The notes under the pieces: model-generated | Told to the model about the DNA's origin: nothing | Databases searched by the model: none | The model's input: the letters and a program-made list of their open reading frames with translations, nothing else | In this document: positions 1 through 8,593 of the stretch, piece after piece | Numbering within the stretch: the stretch's first letter is position 1 | Layout: every line of letters begins with the position of its first letter | Program-made: the position numbers and the translations under genes | Origin: Bacteroidetes bacterium GWA2_32_17 | Lineage (GTDB): Bacteria; Bacteroidota; Bacteroidia; Bacteroidales; GWA2-32-17 | Direction: 5' to 3' | NCBI GenBank assembly: GCA_001769035.1 | Contig: MENF01000198.1 | Location: 1-42,992 of the forward strand | Length of the DNA stretch: 42,992 nt

Positions 1-227
1 AAATTTAAAAAATGGGTTTTTAGACGGACTGCCGTTGTTTGCATGCTTTGCCACAAAATGTTATAAGGAGGAGTTCCTCCTGTAATTTGTACCATTGCTG
101 AACCATTGCAAGGTGCGGTACAAATTGAAGCATTGTTAATAATTATAATACTAACAGTTAATTGAGCAGAAATATTTCCTGCACAAAAAAGACCAATGAA
201 CGAAAGAAAAAGTAACGATTTTTTCAT
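1..227 (-). CDS. Secreted SprB-repeat-like protein, N-terminal part (cut by window edge)
   Basis: Reading the minus strand from the ATG at 225-227 gives an open frame of about 75 codons that runs off the left edge. It starts with a signal peptide (Lys-Lys, a hydrophobic stretch, then a likely cleavage after ...NISAQ). A stretch then resembles the SprB-type repeat of Bacteroidota: two cysteines in a TAPCNGSA context, then GGTPPYNILW. SprB-like repeats occur in large adhesins and T9SS-exported gliding or surface proteins, so a cell-surface protein is likely. Only the first repeat is visible, so the total length and any C-terminal sorting domain are unknown. The residues after the Trp fit the repeat less well, and a frameshift near the edge cannot be excluded. 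Confidence 0.6.
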   Translation of the reverse strand, partial: MKKSLLFLSFIGLFCAGNISAQLTVSIIIINNASICTAPCNGSAMVQITGGTPPYNILWQSMQTTAVRLKTHFLN

Positions 228-364
228 AATGTATGTTTTTTAATATGTTAATAAACTAAAATATTTTGTTAAAAATACAATAAAAAAGACGATATCCAAA
301 ATATATTAATTGTTAATTTATTTTAAATTTATAATAATCTGAATGTCAGAAATAAATTTTTCGA

Positions 365-964
365 CTATTCCTTCTCCCCTTTTATTCTGTTTGCATGAAT
401 TTTATTCGCCAACCTTTTAATATAATCTTCAATTGTTTCTCCTTCCTGTAATTCAATTGTTTGCAAACCTAAACTAAAGTCATCTATAAGAGCATTATAC
501 AATTTAAACTGCTTTTTTAATACTTCATAGTCTCCTGTTTCCCAATAATTACCTTCGTCGGTAAGTTTAAAATTAATAAAATATTTGTTACTTAAATATT
601 TTAAAAGCTGAATAACAATTACATGAATTTTTATTCCTGCATATTGAGTTTTAACTGAAACCATGTAAATGTACTTTTTGTAATCATAACGTTTCGAAAA
701 ACCAAAGCATTTTAAATTTACAATACTACTCATTCTTCCATTCGAAAGAAATTCTAACGAAATAGTTTCACAACCGGGCGGAGTAAAGCAAATTCCATAA
801 ATATTGTCATTATATGTTTTTGTAAAACCGGATTTTGGAAATTCTGTTTCAAAAATAAAATACTTCCATTTATAAACCTCACAAATATCCTTAACTTCGT
901 TAATCATTTCATTTAACGAAGCATTACGATTAAATTTACCTTTGTAGTGAAAGCTTAAGCCCAT
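365..964 (-). CDS. Conserved hypothetical protein, 199 aa
   Basis: This is a soluble-looking 199-residue protein with no signal peptide or membrane segment. It opens with GLSFHYKGKFN and has the stretches YKWKYFIFETEFP and YGICFTPPGCE. It reads like a family of small Bacteroidota proteins of unknown function, but I cannot assign a domain. The C-terminal third is charged and helical. It is followed on the same strand by the partial SprB-like gene after 137 bp, and it is separated from truA upstream by a 355-bp spacer with a large inverted repeat. It is therefore probably transcribed alone. No catalytic motif was recognised. Confidence 0.75.
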   Translation of the reverse strand: MGLSFHYKGKFNRNASLNEMINEVKDICEVYKWKYFIFETEFPKSGFTKTYNDNIYGICFTPPGCETISLEFLSNGRMSSIVNLKCFGFSKRYDYKKYIYMVSVKTQYAGIKIHVIVIQLLKYLSNKYFINFKLTDEGNYWETGDYEVLKKQFKLYNALIDDFSLGLQTIELQEGETIEDYIKRLANKIHANRIKGEKE

Positions 965-1319
965 TTAATTTTTTATTTTTTTTATTTTGTTATAATTCAA
1001 CTCTTTTTATTTTGCTACAGACTTCACAATAAGCAATAGAAATAAAAATCTTTATAGACCTCACCCTAAATCCCTCTCCAAAGGAAAGGGACTTTTAACA
1101 CATCAAGTAATAGGGATTCTTCCCCCCTCTCCTTTGGAGAAGGTCTGGGGGTGAGGTTTCTGTGATTTTTATTTCGATATAACATAATATTGACTGAAAA
1201 TTAGACCATGCCTAACATCTTTACTAATTTTTAATTAATTTCCCGCTTCCAATAATTTTCTCGCTTTTACATTTTTTTTTAAGACATAAAATTATTTAAA
1301 AGGTTGCCTTTATAATGTA
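965..1319. other. 355-bp intergenic region with a long inverted repeat
   Basis: No gene was seen here. The region lies between truA and the 199-aa hypothetical gene, both on the minus strand, so it should hold the hypothetical gene's promoter. Its main content is the inverted repeat at 1039-1175. The rest is AT-rich without recognisable structure. Confidence 0.6.
1039..1175. repeat. Imperfect inverted repeat of the CTCACCC / GGGTGAG type
   Basis: The arms start with GAAATAAAAATC (1039-1050) and its complement GATTTTTATTTC (1164-1175). Inside, CCTCACCCT...CCCTCTCCAAAGG pairs with CCTTTGGAGAAGG...GGGGGTGAGG. Related motifs occur at 19745-19797 and 29425-29487, so this is a dispersed hairpin family. 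It could form a long stem in RNA read from either strand. A terminator role is possible but unproven. Confidence 0.7.
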
Positions 1320-2066
1320 TTATTTATAAATAGTTTTATGGTATTCAATCCCTGTTAAAAACAAACCCTTTGCTGGTGCTGATGTAGAAGCCATGCATCT
1401 GTTTTTTGTTTCAATAATTTTCTCAAAATCTTTGAGCGAAATTTCTCCTTTACCAACTTCTAACAACGTGCCTACAATTGCTCTTACCATATTACGTAAA
1501 AAACGATTTGCAGTAATTGTAAAAACAATTAAATCATCATGTTGCGTCCATTCAGCTTTTAAAACTTTGCAAATATTGGTTTTGCTGTTTCCGTGCAATT
1601 TGCTAAAACTTGTAAAATCAGATGTGATAATTAATATTGAAGCAGCATTATTCATGCTTTCAATATTTAATTTACCAAAATAATAATACGTATAGTTTAA
1701 TAAAAAGGGATTCTTTTTTGTCAATATTCTATATTGATATGTCCTGTTAACAGCCGAAAAACGTGCATTAACATCTGATTTTACTTTCTTAATACTTTTA
1801 AACATTATATCATTTGGCAGAAACTTATTCATCTCTTGAATAAAATCCTCATTTATTTCAACATCAGTATCAAAATGTGCAACAAAATATTCAGCATGAA
1901 CACCTGCATCTGTTCGCCCTGCACCAACAACTTCGATACTTTCATTTAGCTTTAAACTTAATTTTTCGTTAATAACTTGTTGAACAGAAATTCCGTTTTT
2001 TTGCTTTTGCCACCCGCAATAGTTTGTGCCATCAAAAGCTATCTCTATAAAATATTTATTTTTCAA
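1320..2066 (-). CDS. truA: tRNA pseudouridine synthase A
   Basis: TruA isomerises uridines 38-40 in the anticodon arm of many tRNAs to pseudouridine. The 248-residue length is normal for the family. The N-terminus has the FDGTNYCGWQ motif (11-20), and the catalytic motif GAGRTDAGVHA covers residues 48-58, with Asp53 as the nucleophile. The C-terminal half has FLRNMVRAIVGTLLEVG, typical of TruA. It stands alone on the minus strand, divergent from the moxR operon across a 273-bp spacer. All key residues are present. Confidence 0.97.
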   Translation of the reverse strand: MKNKYFIEIAFDGTNYCGWQKQKNGISVQQVINEKLSLKLNESIEVVGAGRTDAGVHAEYFVAHFDTDVEINEDFIQEMNKFLPNDIMFKSIKKVKSDVNARFSAVNRTYQYRILTKKNPFLLNYTYYYFGKLNIESMNNAASILIITSDFTSFSKLHGNSKTNICKVLKAEWTQHDDLIVFTITANRFLRNMVRAIVGTLLEVGKGEISLKDFEKIIETKNRCMASTSAPAKGLFLTGIEYHKTIYK

Positions 2067-2097
2067 ATTATAAATTCTTTAATTAAACATTAAAAAG

Positions 2098-2214
2098 TTG
2101 CCACGAATTTACTCATATTTTATGTTTATTTTCAAATGTATTCGTGAGATTGCTTCGCTAAGTTCACTAATTGTATATTGTTTTTCTTAGTTTAATTCGT
2201 GCAATTCGTGGCAA
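2098..2214. repeat. Inverted repeat TTGCCACGAATT / AATTCGTGGCAA
   Basis: A perfect 12-bp pair at 2098-2109 and 2203-2214 flanks about 93 bp holding further ATTCGTG copies. It lies in the divergent spacer between truA and moxR. A similar TTGCCACGA...CGTGGCAA pair flanks the hairpins near 28729-28857, so this looks like another dispersed intergenic repeat. No gene was seen inside. Confidence 0.6.
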
Positions 2215-2283
2215 AAAGATTTGTTGTTTTTTATCATTAACTAAATTTAACAAAATTATAATTTTATTAATAATTAGCTACCA

Positions 2284-2291
2284 TACTTTTG
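2284..2291 (+). promoter_or_regulatory. Possible Bacteroidota -7 box upstream of moxR
   Basis: TACTTTTG fits the Bacteroidota -7 consensus TAnnTTTG and lies 48 bp before the moxR start. No clear -33 TTG element is visible at the usual spacing, so the call rests on one short box and its position. Confidence 0.35.
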
Positions 2292-2339
2292 ACAAATATT
2301 ATTTTCATCAAAATTCTGAAAAAATTAATTTAATAAATT

Positions 2340-3335
2340 ATGAGTATAACTGTTGACATTAAAGAACTTAACGAAAGAATCCAGAGAGAAAGTGCTTTCG
2401 TTGATTTAATAAGTATGGAAATGAACAAAGTGATTGTTGGGCAGAAACATTTAATTGAAAGCTTGATGATATCTTTACTTTCTAATGGGCATATTTTGCT
2501 TGAAGGAGTTCCCGGATTAGCTAAAACTCTTGCAATTACTACACTTGCCAATACAATTGATGCAAAATTCAGCAGAATTCAGTTTACACCCGACCTATTA
2601 CCAGCCGATTTAATTGGAACAATGATTTACAGTCAAAAAAAAGAAAGCTTTATTGTTAAAAAAGGTCCGATTTTTAGTAATTTTATTTTAGCCGATGAAA
2701 TTAACCGTTCACCTGCAAAAGTACAAAGTGCATTATTAGAAGCCATGCAGGAACGACAGGTTACAATTGGTGAACAATCATACAAACTTGATGACCCTTT
2801 TATGGTACTTGCTACCCAAAATCCAATTGAACAGGAAGGAACATATCCACTTCCCGAAGCTCAGCTCGACCGTTTCATGCTTAAAGTTATAATAACATAT
2901 CCTAAAAAAGAAGAAGAACAATTAATTGTACGTCAGAATCTTTCAAAAATATTCCCCTTTGCATGTTCTGTATTAAAAACAACCGACATTATAAAAGCAC
3001 GTGATGTTGTTAAAGATGTTTATATTGACGAAAAAATTGAACGTTATATTTTGGACATTGTTTTTGCAACAAGATTTCCACAAGATTATAACCTTGCAAA
3101 ATTCACGTCAATGATAAATTACGGTGGTTCGCCACGTGCAAGTATTTATTTGGCAATGGCTGCAAAAGCTTTCGCATTTATTAAACGCCGTGGTTATGTT
3201 ATTCCCGAAGATGTTAGAGCCATTTGCCACGATGTACTCCGCCACAGAATTGGACTTACTTATGAAGCCGAAGCCGAAAACATTACAACAACAGATATTG
3301 TAAACGAAATATTAAATACTGTCGAAGTACCTTAA
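2340..3335 (+). CDS. moxR: MoxR-family AAA+ ATPase of the Bat operon
   Basis: This MoxR-type AAA+ ATPase is thought to act as a chaperone-like partner of VWA-domain proteins. The 331-residue protein has Walker A GVPGLAKT (56-63), Walker B ILADE (116-120) continuing into INRSPAKVQSALLEAMQE, and a sensor-1-like ATQNP (158-162). The C-terminal lid contains the GGSPRAS motif typical of MoxR. It is the first gene of a plus-strand run leading through DUF58 to batA-batE, the standard Bacteroidota arrangement, in which MoxR is expected to work with the DUF58 and VWA proteins. There is no strong Shine-Dalgarno sequence, as is usual in this phylum. Confidence 0.95.
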   Translation: MSITVDIKELNERIQRESAFVDLISMEMNKVIVGQKHLIESLMISLLSNGHILLEGVPGLAKTLAITTLANTIDAKFSRIQFTPDLLPADLIGTMIYSQKKESFIVKKGPIFSNFILADEINRSPAKVQSALLEAMQERQVTIGEQSYKLDDPFMVLATQNPIEQEGTYPLPEAQLDRFMLKVIITYPKKEEEQLIVRQNLSKIFPFACSVLKTTDIIKARDVVKDVYIDEKIERYILDIVFATRFPQDYNLAKFTSMINYGGSPRASIYLAMAAKAFAFIKRRGYVIPEDVRAICHDVLRHRIGLTYEAEAENITTTDIVNEILNTVEVP

Positions 3336-3346
3336 ATCAATTTATT

Positions 3347-3760
3347 ATGAAAAACAAACTAAACATAACTTTACTTTGCTTAAGCTTTTTAATTTTAATT
3401 GTTGATGCAAATTCGCAAAATATGGTTGGATTTTCAAAAGCTGACGTACAAAAACAAATGACAAGTAATTTTTCAAAATTCTCACCAAGTTCATTTGGAA
3501 TAAGCACAAATATGAATACCTTAAAATATATTGATTCAAAAAACGACCGTACTTTAATTTTTTATTTCGATAAAAGTGAAAAATGCGAATATTCTAAAAT
3601 GATTGAAGATATGGAATCTTTTGATGCAAGAATTAAAGAATTTAACGGCAAATACAAAACAAATGGAAATTTAAAGTGGATTGACGTGAAAAATGGTAAA
3701 AATTATAATGTTAGAATTGAAAAAGAAGAATATATTTTTAATGTTATTACTTCAAATTAA
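3347..3760 (+). CDS. Small secreted protein of unknown function within the Bat operon
   Basis: This 137-residue protein has an N-terminal hydrophobic signal peptide (NKLNITLLCLSFLILIVDA, cleavage near ANSQ). The mature part is about 110 charged residues with no domain I recognise. It is probably periplasmic, or secreted by another route. It starts 11 bp after the moxR stop, so it is probably co-transcribed with it. Most Bat operons go directly from moxR to the DUF58 gene, so this is an extra. A single cysteine and no lipobox argue against a lipoprotein. Confidence 0.7.
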   Translation: MKNKLNITLLCLSFLILIVDANSQNMVGFSKADVQKQMTSNFSKFSPSSFGISTNMNTLKYIDSKNDRTLIFYFDKSEKCEYSKMIEDMESFDARIKEFNGKYKTNGNLKWIDVKNGKNYNVRIEKEEYIFNVITSN

Positions 3761-3791
3761 ATAACTCATGTTACGCATAATTTGGGGTAAT

Positions 3792-3861
3792 AGTTATTAA
3801 GTTATTTAAAAATTAATTAATTGTTAATAACATAATTAAATAACAAAGTAACTTAATAACT
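3792..3861. repeat. Nested inverted repeats in the moxR-DUF58 spacer
   Basis: AGTTATTAAGTTA at 3792-3804 pairs perfectly with TAACTTAATAACT at 3849-3861. GTTATTTA (3801-3808) and TAAATAAC (3837-3844) also pair. The 190-bp spacer holds no gene. Similar GTTATTAAGTTATT runs occur at 8537-8570 between batC and batD. Confidence 0.6.
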
Positions 3862-3950
3862 AAATGACTTAATAAAAATTCATGTTTTACAAAAATATCA
3901 ACAGCAATATTGTTTATGCATAACATCTTAAATAATTTGATAATTAAAAA

Positions 3951-4823
3951 GTGGAAGCAACTGAGTTATTAAAAAAAGTTAGAAAAATAGAGATTAAGAC
4001 AAAAATGTTGTCTAATCAAATATTTGCAGGAGAATACCACAGCGCATTCAAGGGTAAAGGAATGACCTTTAGCGAAGTGCGCGAATATCAGTTTGGCGAT
4101 GATATTAGAAATATTGACTGGAACGTAACCGCCCGATTTAATCACCCTTACATTAAAATATACGAAGAAGAAAGAGAATTAACAGTTATGCTTATTGTTG
4201 ATGTTAGCGGCTCAAAAGATTTTGGAACTAAAGGTCAGCTTAAAAAGAATTTAATAGCCGAACTTTGTGCAGTGCTTTCATTTTCGGCAATTATTAATAA
4301 CGATAAAATTGGAATAATTTTCTTTTCAGATAAAGTCGAAAAATTTATACCTCCCCAAAAAGGCAAAAAACATATTTTAAGGATTATTAGCGAATTATTG
4401 AATTTTAAAGCCGAAAATAAAGGAACAAATATTGGCGAAGCTGTACGATTTTTTACTAATGTTACAAAAAAACGAAGCACCGCTTTTATTATTTCCGATT
4501 TTATTGACGATGGTTTTGAAGAATCAATAAAAATTTCGAGCCGTAAACACGATTTAATTGCACTTCGTATTTACGATGAGCGGGAAACTTCGATGCCTAA
4601 TGTTGGATTAGCTTGTTTTAAAGATTCTGAAACCAATGCTATAAGGTGGATTGACACTTCCAATTCAAATTTCAGAAACAATTATGCTAATTTCTGGCTT
4701 CAGAAAGAAAAAAACTTAAATGAAATATTTTTGAAATACGGAGTTGATAATCTAAAACTTAGAACCGACTTTGATTATGTAAAACCACTTATGAATCTTT
4801 TTAAAAGAAGGATAAATAAATGA
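3951..4823 (+). CDS. DUF58-domain protein of the Bat operon
   Basis: The 290-residue protein has the DUF58 signature: GEYHSAFKGKG...FSEVREYQFGDD...RNIDWNVTAR in residues 27-62. A VWA-like metal-site motif DVSGS (84-88) follows. DUF58 proteins are encoded beside MoxR ATPases and are thought to be their partners. The start is GTG at 3951, read as EATELLKKVRKIEIKT, which matches the usual N-terminus of the family; no ATG lies nearby in frame. The stop overlaps the next start as ATGA, so translation is coupled. No membrane segment is seen. Confidence 0.93.
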   Translation: MEATELLKKVRKIEIKTKMLSNQIFAGEYHSAFKGKGMTFSEVREYQFGDDIRNIDWNVTARFNHPYIKIYEEERELTVMLIVDVSGSKDFGTKGQLKKNLIAELCAVLSFSAIINNDKIGIIFFSDKVEKFIPPQKGKKHILRIISELLNFKAENKGTNIGEAVRFFTNVTKKRSTAFIISDFIDDGFEESIKISSRKHDLIALRIYDERETSMPNVGLACFKDSETNAIRWIDTSNSNFRNNYANFWLQKEKNLNEIFLKYGVDNLKLRTDFDYVKPLMNLFKRRINK

Positions 4824-5818
4824 TAGATATGAGAAAGATTCTTTTATTTTGCATTGTATTTTTTGCATTGAAATCAATAGTATTTTGCCAAATATTAACA
4901 ATTGAGGCAAAACTCGATTCAAATAAATTTTTAATTGGCGACCATGTCAAATTAAACCTTTTTGTAACAAAATCAAAATCAGCAAAAATAAATTTCCCTA
5001 TACTACCAGATAGTTTAGCACAAGGCGTAGAAATTGTACAAAGAAATAAACCTGACACAATTTCAAAAAATGGAGATATTATTAAACTTAAACAATCTTA
5101 TTTAATCACATCATTTGATAGTGGCAATCATACTATTCCCCCTCTCCCATTTGAATTTTTGCACGATACTATAACAGACACTGTTTTTACTGATTCAATT
5201 TTGTTTTATGTTAATACACTAAAAGTTGATACAGCAAGTAAAAAAATTTATGATATTAAAGCTCCCTTCGATGAGCCTTTTAGTTTAATGGAAATTTTAG
5301 GATACGTTATATGGGGATTGGCTGGATTAATATTAATTATTTTAGGAATTTATATTTATCGTAAATTCAAGAAAAAAGAGCCATTAATAAAAATCCCTCA
5401 AAAATTAGCCGACCCACCGCATATTATTGCATTACGCGAACTCGATGCTTTAAAAGAAAAAAAATTGTGGCAAAATAATCACATTAAAAAATATCATACC
5501 GAACTAACAGATATTATTAGAAAATATATTGAAGCACGCTTTAATATTCAAGCATTGGAAATGACCAGCTACGAAATTATTCAAGCACTTTCAAACGAAA
5601 AATATATATCTGATAAAAATATTTCTGAATTACGGCAAACGCTTATTATTGCTGATTTTGTTAAATTTGCTAAAGCACAACCACTACCCGACGAAAACGA
5701 TTTAAGTATTCGACACGCGTATCAATTTGTGAATGAAACTAAACCAACCGAACAAATTGTTTTAACAACTAATAATAATTCATTAGAAGGTGAACAGAAA
5801 GGAGGTACAAATGCCTAA
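4820..5818 (+). CDS. Membrane-anchored BatD/DUF4381-like protein
   Basis: The 332-residue protein has an N-terminal signal peptide (about 1-25) and an extracytoplasmic beta-rich domain up to about 150, resembling the N-terminal region of BatD-type proteins. One membrane segment follows (about 155-180), then a cytoplasmic, charged helical domain with ELTDIIRKYIEARF. This is the layout of the protein found between DUF58 and batA in Bacteroidota Bat operons. Its start overlaps the DUF58 stop by 4 bp, and its end overlaps batA by 8 bp. Function in the family is inferred only from context: an envelope complex linked to stress or oxygen tolerance. Confidence 0.8.
   Translation: MIDMRKILLFCIVFFALKSIVFCQILTIEAKLDSNKFLIGDHVKLNLFVTKSKSAKINFPILPDSLAQGVEIVQRNKPDTISKNGDIIKLKQSYLITSFDSGNHTIPPLPFEFLHDTITDTVFTDSILFYVNTLKVDTASKKIYDIKAPFDEPFSLMEILGYVIWGLAGLILIILGIYIYRKFKKKEPLIKIPQKLADPPHIIALRELDALKEKKLWQNNHIKKYHTELTDIIRKYIEARFNIQALEMTSYEIIQALSNEKYISDKNISELRQTLIIADFVKFAKAQPLPDENDLSIRHAYQFVNETKPTEQIVLTTNNNSLEGEQKGGTNA
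5798..5805 (+). promoter_or_regulatory. Strong Shine-Dalgarno that fixes the batA start
   Basis: AAAGGAGG lies 5 bp before the ATG at 5811, an unusually good ribosome-binding site for this window. It supports starting batA at 5811 rather than at an in-frame ATG at 5790, which would lie inside the preceding gene without such a site. Confidence 0.75.
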
Positions 5819-6803
5819 TTACGTATTTGCATCACCTGAATATTTGGTTTTATTAGCTTTAATTATTCCATTAATAATATTTTATATTTTAAAACAAAAA
5901 AAATCAGTATCTACAATACAAATTTCTACACTTCAAGCTTTTGGTAAACAAAGGCTTACTTTTAAAAACATTTTGAAACATATTTTATTTGCCTTTAGAA
6001 TTTTATCCTTAATGTTTCTAATTGTTGCATTAGCCCGTCCACAATCTACTAATAGCTGGCAAAATATTTCTACTGAAGGAATTGATATTATTATTTCGAT
6101 GGATATTTCGGGAAGTATGCTTGCCGAAGATTTTCACCCAAACCGCTTGGAAGCAGGAAAAAATATTGCTGCCGAATTTATAAACAGCCGTCCAAACGAC
6201 AGAATGGGTTTAGTAGTTTTTAGCGGTAAAAGTTTTACACAATGCCCGTTAACTACCGACCATGCTGTTTTAATAAATCTTTTTAAAAGTATAAAATTTG
6301 GGATGATAGATGACGGAACAGCAATGGGCGAAGGAATTGCAACTGCAATAAACAGGATTAAAAACAGTAATGCAAAAAGTAAAACAATGATTTTACTTAC
6401 CGACGGGGTTAATAATACCGGTTCAATTGCACCTGTTACTGCTGCCGAAATTGCAAAAACTTATGGAATTAGAATTTATACTATTGGAGTAGGCACAATG
6501 GGACAAGCTCCCTATCCCTTTCAAACACAATTTGGAACTCAAATGCAAATGATAAATGTAGAGATTGACGAACCTGTATTGAAACAAATTGCACAAATGA
6601 CAGATGGAAAATATTTTAGAGCAACAAATAACGAAAAATTAAGAGAAATATATAAAGAAATTGATAAACTCGAAAAAACAAAAATTTCTGTAAAAGAATA
6701 TAGAAAACATAAAGAAGAATTTTTTCCTTTTGTTTTAATAGCTGCAATACTGTTCTTTAGCGAATTATTTTTCAAATATTTAATATTAAAAAAAATACCT
6801 TAA
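5811..6803 (+). CDS. batA: BatA, VWA-domain membrane protein
   Basis: The start at 5811 gives 330 residues beginning MPNYVFASPEYL, the normal BatA N-terminus. Two membrane segments lie near residues 10-28 and 55-76. A von Willebrand A domain follows, with the MIDAS motif DISGS (98-102), the downstream DGTAMGEG and the LLTDGVNN strand. A third membrane helix sits at the C-terminus. BatA and BatB are inner-membrane VWA proteins needed for aerotolerance in Bacteroides fragilis; the molecular role is unsettled. The gene overlaps its upstream neighbour by 8 bp and is followed by batB after 3 bp. Confidence 0.95.
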   Translation: MPNYVFASPEYLVLLALIIPLIIFYILKQKKSVSTIQISTLQAFGKQRLTFKNILKHILFAFRILSLMFLIVALARPQSTNSWQNISTEGIDIIISMDISGSMLAEDFHPNRLEAGKNIAAEFINSRPNDRMGLVVFSGKSFTQCPLTTDHAVLINLFKSIKFGMIDDGTAMGEGIATAINRIKNSNAKSKTMILLTDGVNNTGSIAPVTAAEIAKTYGIRIYTIGVGTMGQAPYPFQTQFGTQMQMINVEIDEPVLKQIAQMTDGKYFRATNNEKLREIYKEIDKLEKTKISVKEYRKHKEEFFPFVLIAAILFFSELFFKYLILKKIP

Positions 6804-6806
6804 TAT

Positions 6807-7847
6807 ATGTTTAAGTTCGGACACCCTGAATATTTATACTTATTAATTGCAATATTGCTGTTTGCAGGGTTATATATATTGAATATTTTTATTCGCAATA
6901 ACAATTTAAAAAAGTTTGGTCAGCATGAAATAATTTCTGTGCTTATGCCCGATGTTGCAAGATGGCGGACAAATGTAAAATTCATTTTGTTAATGTTAGC
7001 TTATGCTTCATTAATAATAGGTTTAAGCGACCTTGAAGTTGGCAGTAAAATTGATAATATAAAACGTAAGGGCATTGAACTTGTTATAGCAGTTGATGTT
7101 TCAAATAGCATGCTCGCTGAAGATGTTTACCCAAACCGTTTAGAAGCTGCAAAAATGGCAATTGAAAAATTAGTTGACAAACTTAATAATGATAAAATTG
7201 GTTTAATTGTTTTTGCCGGTGACGCATTTACACAATTGCCAATAACTGCCGACTATGTTTCTGCAAAAATGTTTCTAGAAAGTATATCACCTCAAATTGT
7301 TCCAATTCAAGGAACTGATATTGGTAAAGCAATTGAATTAGCAATGAGGTCTTTTTCAAGCGAAGGTGAAAAAAACAAAGTGCTTATAATTATTTCAGAT
7401 GGCGAAAATCACGAAGAAGGTGTAAACGAAATGGCAGCAGAAGCTGCAAAAAAAGGAATAATAATTCATACAATTGGCATGGGACAGCCACAAGGTGCTC
7501 CTATTCCAGTTTATAGTAAATTCGGAAAAAAAGATTTTAAAACTGATAATAATGGAACCGTTATTATAACAAAGACTAACGATGCTTTATTACAACAAAT
7601 TGCATCGGCAGGCGGCGGTGTATATGTTCGTGCAACTAATTCATTAACTGTTCTTAATGAAATATTCGACAGAATTAATAAAATGAACCAGAAAGAAATT
7701 GAATCACAAATATTTTCCGATTACGAACATCAGTATCAATATTTTATTGGCTTTACAATTTTTTTATTACTTTTTGAATTTATATTAATTGAAAGAAAAA
7801 ATAAATTTTTTAAAAATATTAATCTTTTTAATAAACCATTACTATGA
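6807..7847 (+). CDS. batB: BatB, VWA-domain membrane protein
   Basis: The 346-residue protein is a paralogue of BatA with the same layout: two N-terminal membrane segments (about 8-30 and 56-74), a VWA domain with MIDAS DVSNS (97-101) followed by MLAEDVYPNRLEAAK, the GTDIGKAI threonine motif, the SDGENHEEG strand, and a C-terminal helix. Asn replaces Gly in the MIDAS motif, which still keeps D-x-S-x-S. Its stop overlaps the batC start as ATGA, so the two are translationally coupled. Confidence 0.95.
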   Translation: MFKFGHPEYLYLLIAILLFAGLYILNIFIRNNNLKKFGQHEIISVLMPDVARWRTNVKFILLMLAYASLIIGLSDLEVGSKIDNIKRKGIELVIAVDVSNSMLAEDVYPNRLEAAKMAIEKLVDKLNNDKIGLIVFAGDAFTQLPITADYVSAKMFLESISPQIVPIQGTDIGKAIELAMRSFSSEGEKNKVLIIISDGENHEEGVNEMAAEAAKKGIIIHTIGMGQPQGAPIPVYSKFGKKDFKTDNNGTVIITKTNDALLQQIASAGGGVYVRATNSLTVLNEIFDRINKMNQKEIESQIFSDYEHQYQYFIGFTIFLLLFEFILIERKNKFFKNINLFNKPLL

Positions 7848-8521
7848 TAACAAAGTTCAATATATTATTTTGTTTACTTATTATAACAATATACTCATTT
7901 TCACAGGTTGATAAAAAACAAATCCGCGAGGGAAATAAATATTACAATAATAAAAAATTTCGCGAATCGGAAGTTGCTTATCAAAAGGCATTAAAAAAAG
8001 ACCCAAAATCGTATAAAGCAATTTTTAATTTAGGCGACGCATTATACAAACAAGATAAATTTGATGATGCAACAAAACAGTTTACCGAAATGACTTCAAA
8101 AGTTAACGACAAAGAAAACTCTTCAAAAGTTTACCATAATTTAGGTAATTCATATTTGCTTCAAAACAAGTTAGATGAAAGTATTAATGCTTATAAAAAT
8201 GCTTTAAGAAATAACCCTAAAGATATGGAAACCAAATATAATCTGGCTTATGCACAATCTATGAAAAAGAAACAAGAGCAACAGCAAAAACAAGATAATA
8301 AAAACCAACAACAAAACCAGCAACAGCAGCAACAAAAACAACAAGATAAACAAGAAAAAAAAGATAATAAGGAACAACAGCAACAACCTAAAGACCAAAT
8401 GTCGAAAGACGATGCCGACCGTATGTTGCAGGCATTACAGGATGAAGAAAAAAACACTCAGGATAAAGTTAAAAAAATACAAGCTCAACAAGGAAATAAA
8501 AAAGTAGAAAAAGATTGGTAA
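7844..8521 (+). CDS. batC: BatC, TPR protein with a Gln/Lys-rich tail
   Basis: The 225-residue protein has a signal peptide (1-20), three TPR-like repeats (about 24-132, with NLGDALYKQDKFDDA and NLGNSYLLQNKLDES), then a low-complexity Gln/Lys/Asp tract (about 138-185) and a charged end. This matches BatC, a periplasmic TPR protein between BatB and BatD in the aerotolerance operon. The Gln-rich tract creates long spurious antisense frames, which I left out. It overlaps batB by 4 bp. A 72-bp AT-rich spacer with GTTATTAA repeats separates it from batD. Confidence 0.9.
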   Translation: MITKFNILFCLLIITIYSFSQVDKKQIREGNKYYNNKKFRESEVAYQKALKKDPKSYKAIFNLGDALYKQDKFDDATKQFTEMTSKVNDKENSSKVYHNLGNSYLLQNKLDESINAYKNALRNNPKDMETKYNLAYAQSMKKKQEQQQKQDNKNQQQNQQQQQQKQQDKQEKKDNKEQQQQPKDQMSKDDADRMLQALQDEEKNTQDKVKKIQAQQGNKKVEKDW

Positions 8522-8593
8522 TTTATTTAGTTTAAAGTTATTAAGTTATTAAGTTATTAGGTTATTAAATTAATTATTTAGTTAACAAAAAAA

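Noticed and set aside
2171-2551. Short frames in the truA-moxR spacer and antisense to moxR
   Set aside because: Low-complexity, no ribosome site, and one overlaps the well-supported moxR gene.
5790-5810. Upstream ATG for batA giving seven more residues
   Set aside because: The AAAGGAGG site and the usual BatA N-terminus support the ATG at 5811.
8204-8457. Cys- and Leu-rich antisense frames opposite batC
   Set aside because: They arise from the CAA/CAG tract encoding the Gln-rich tail of BatC.
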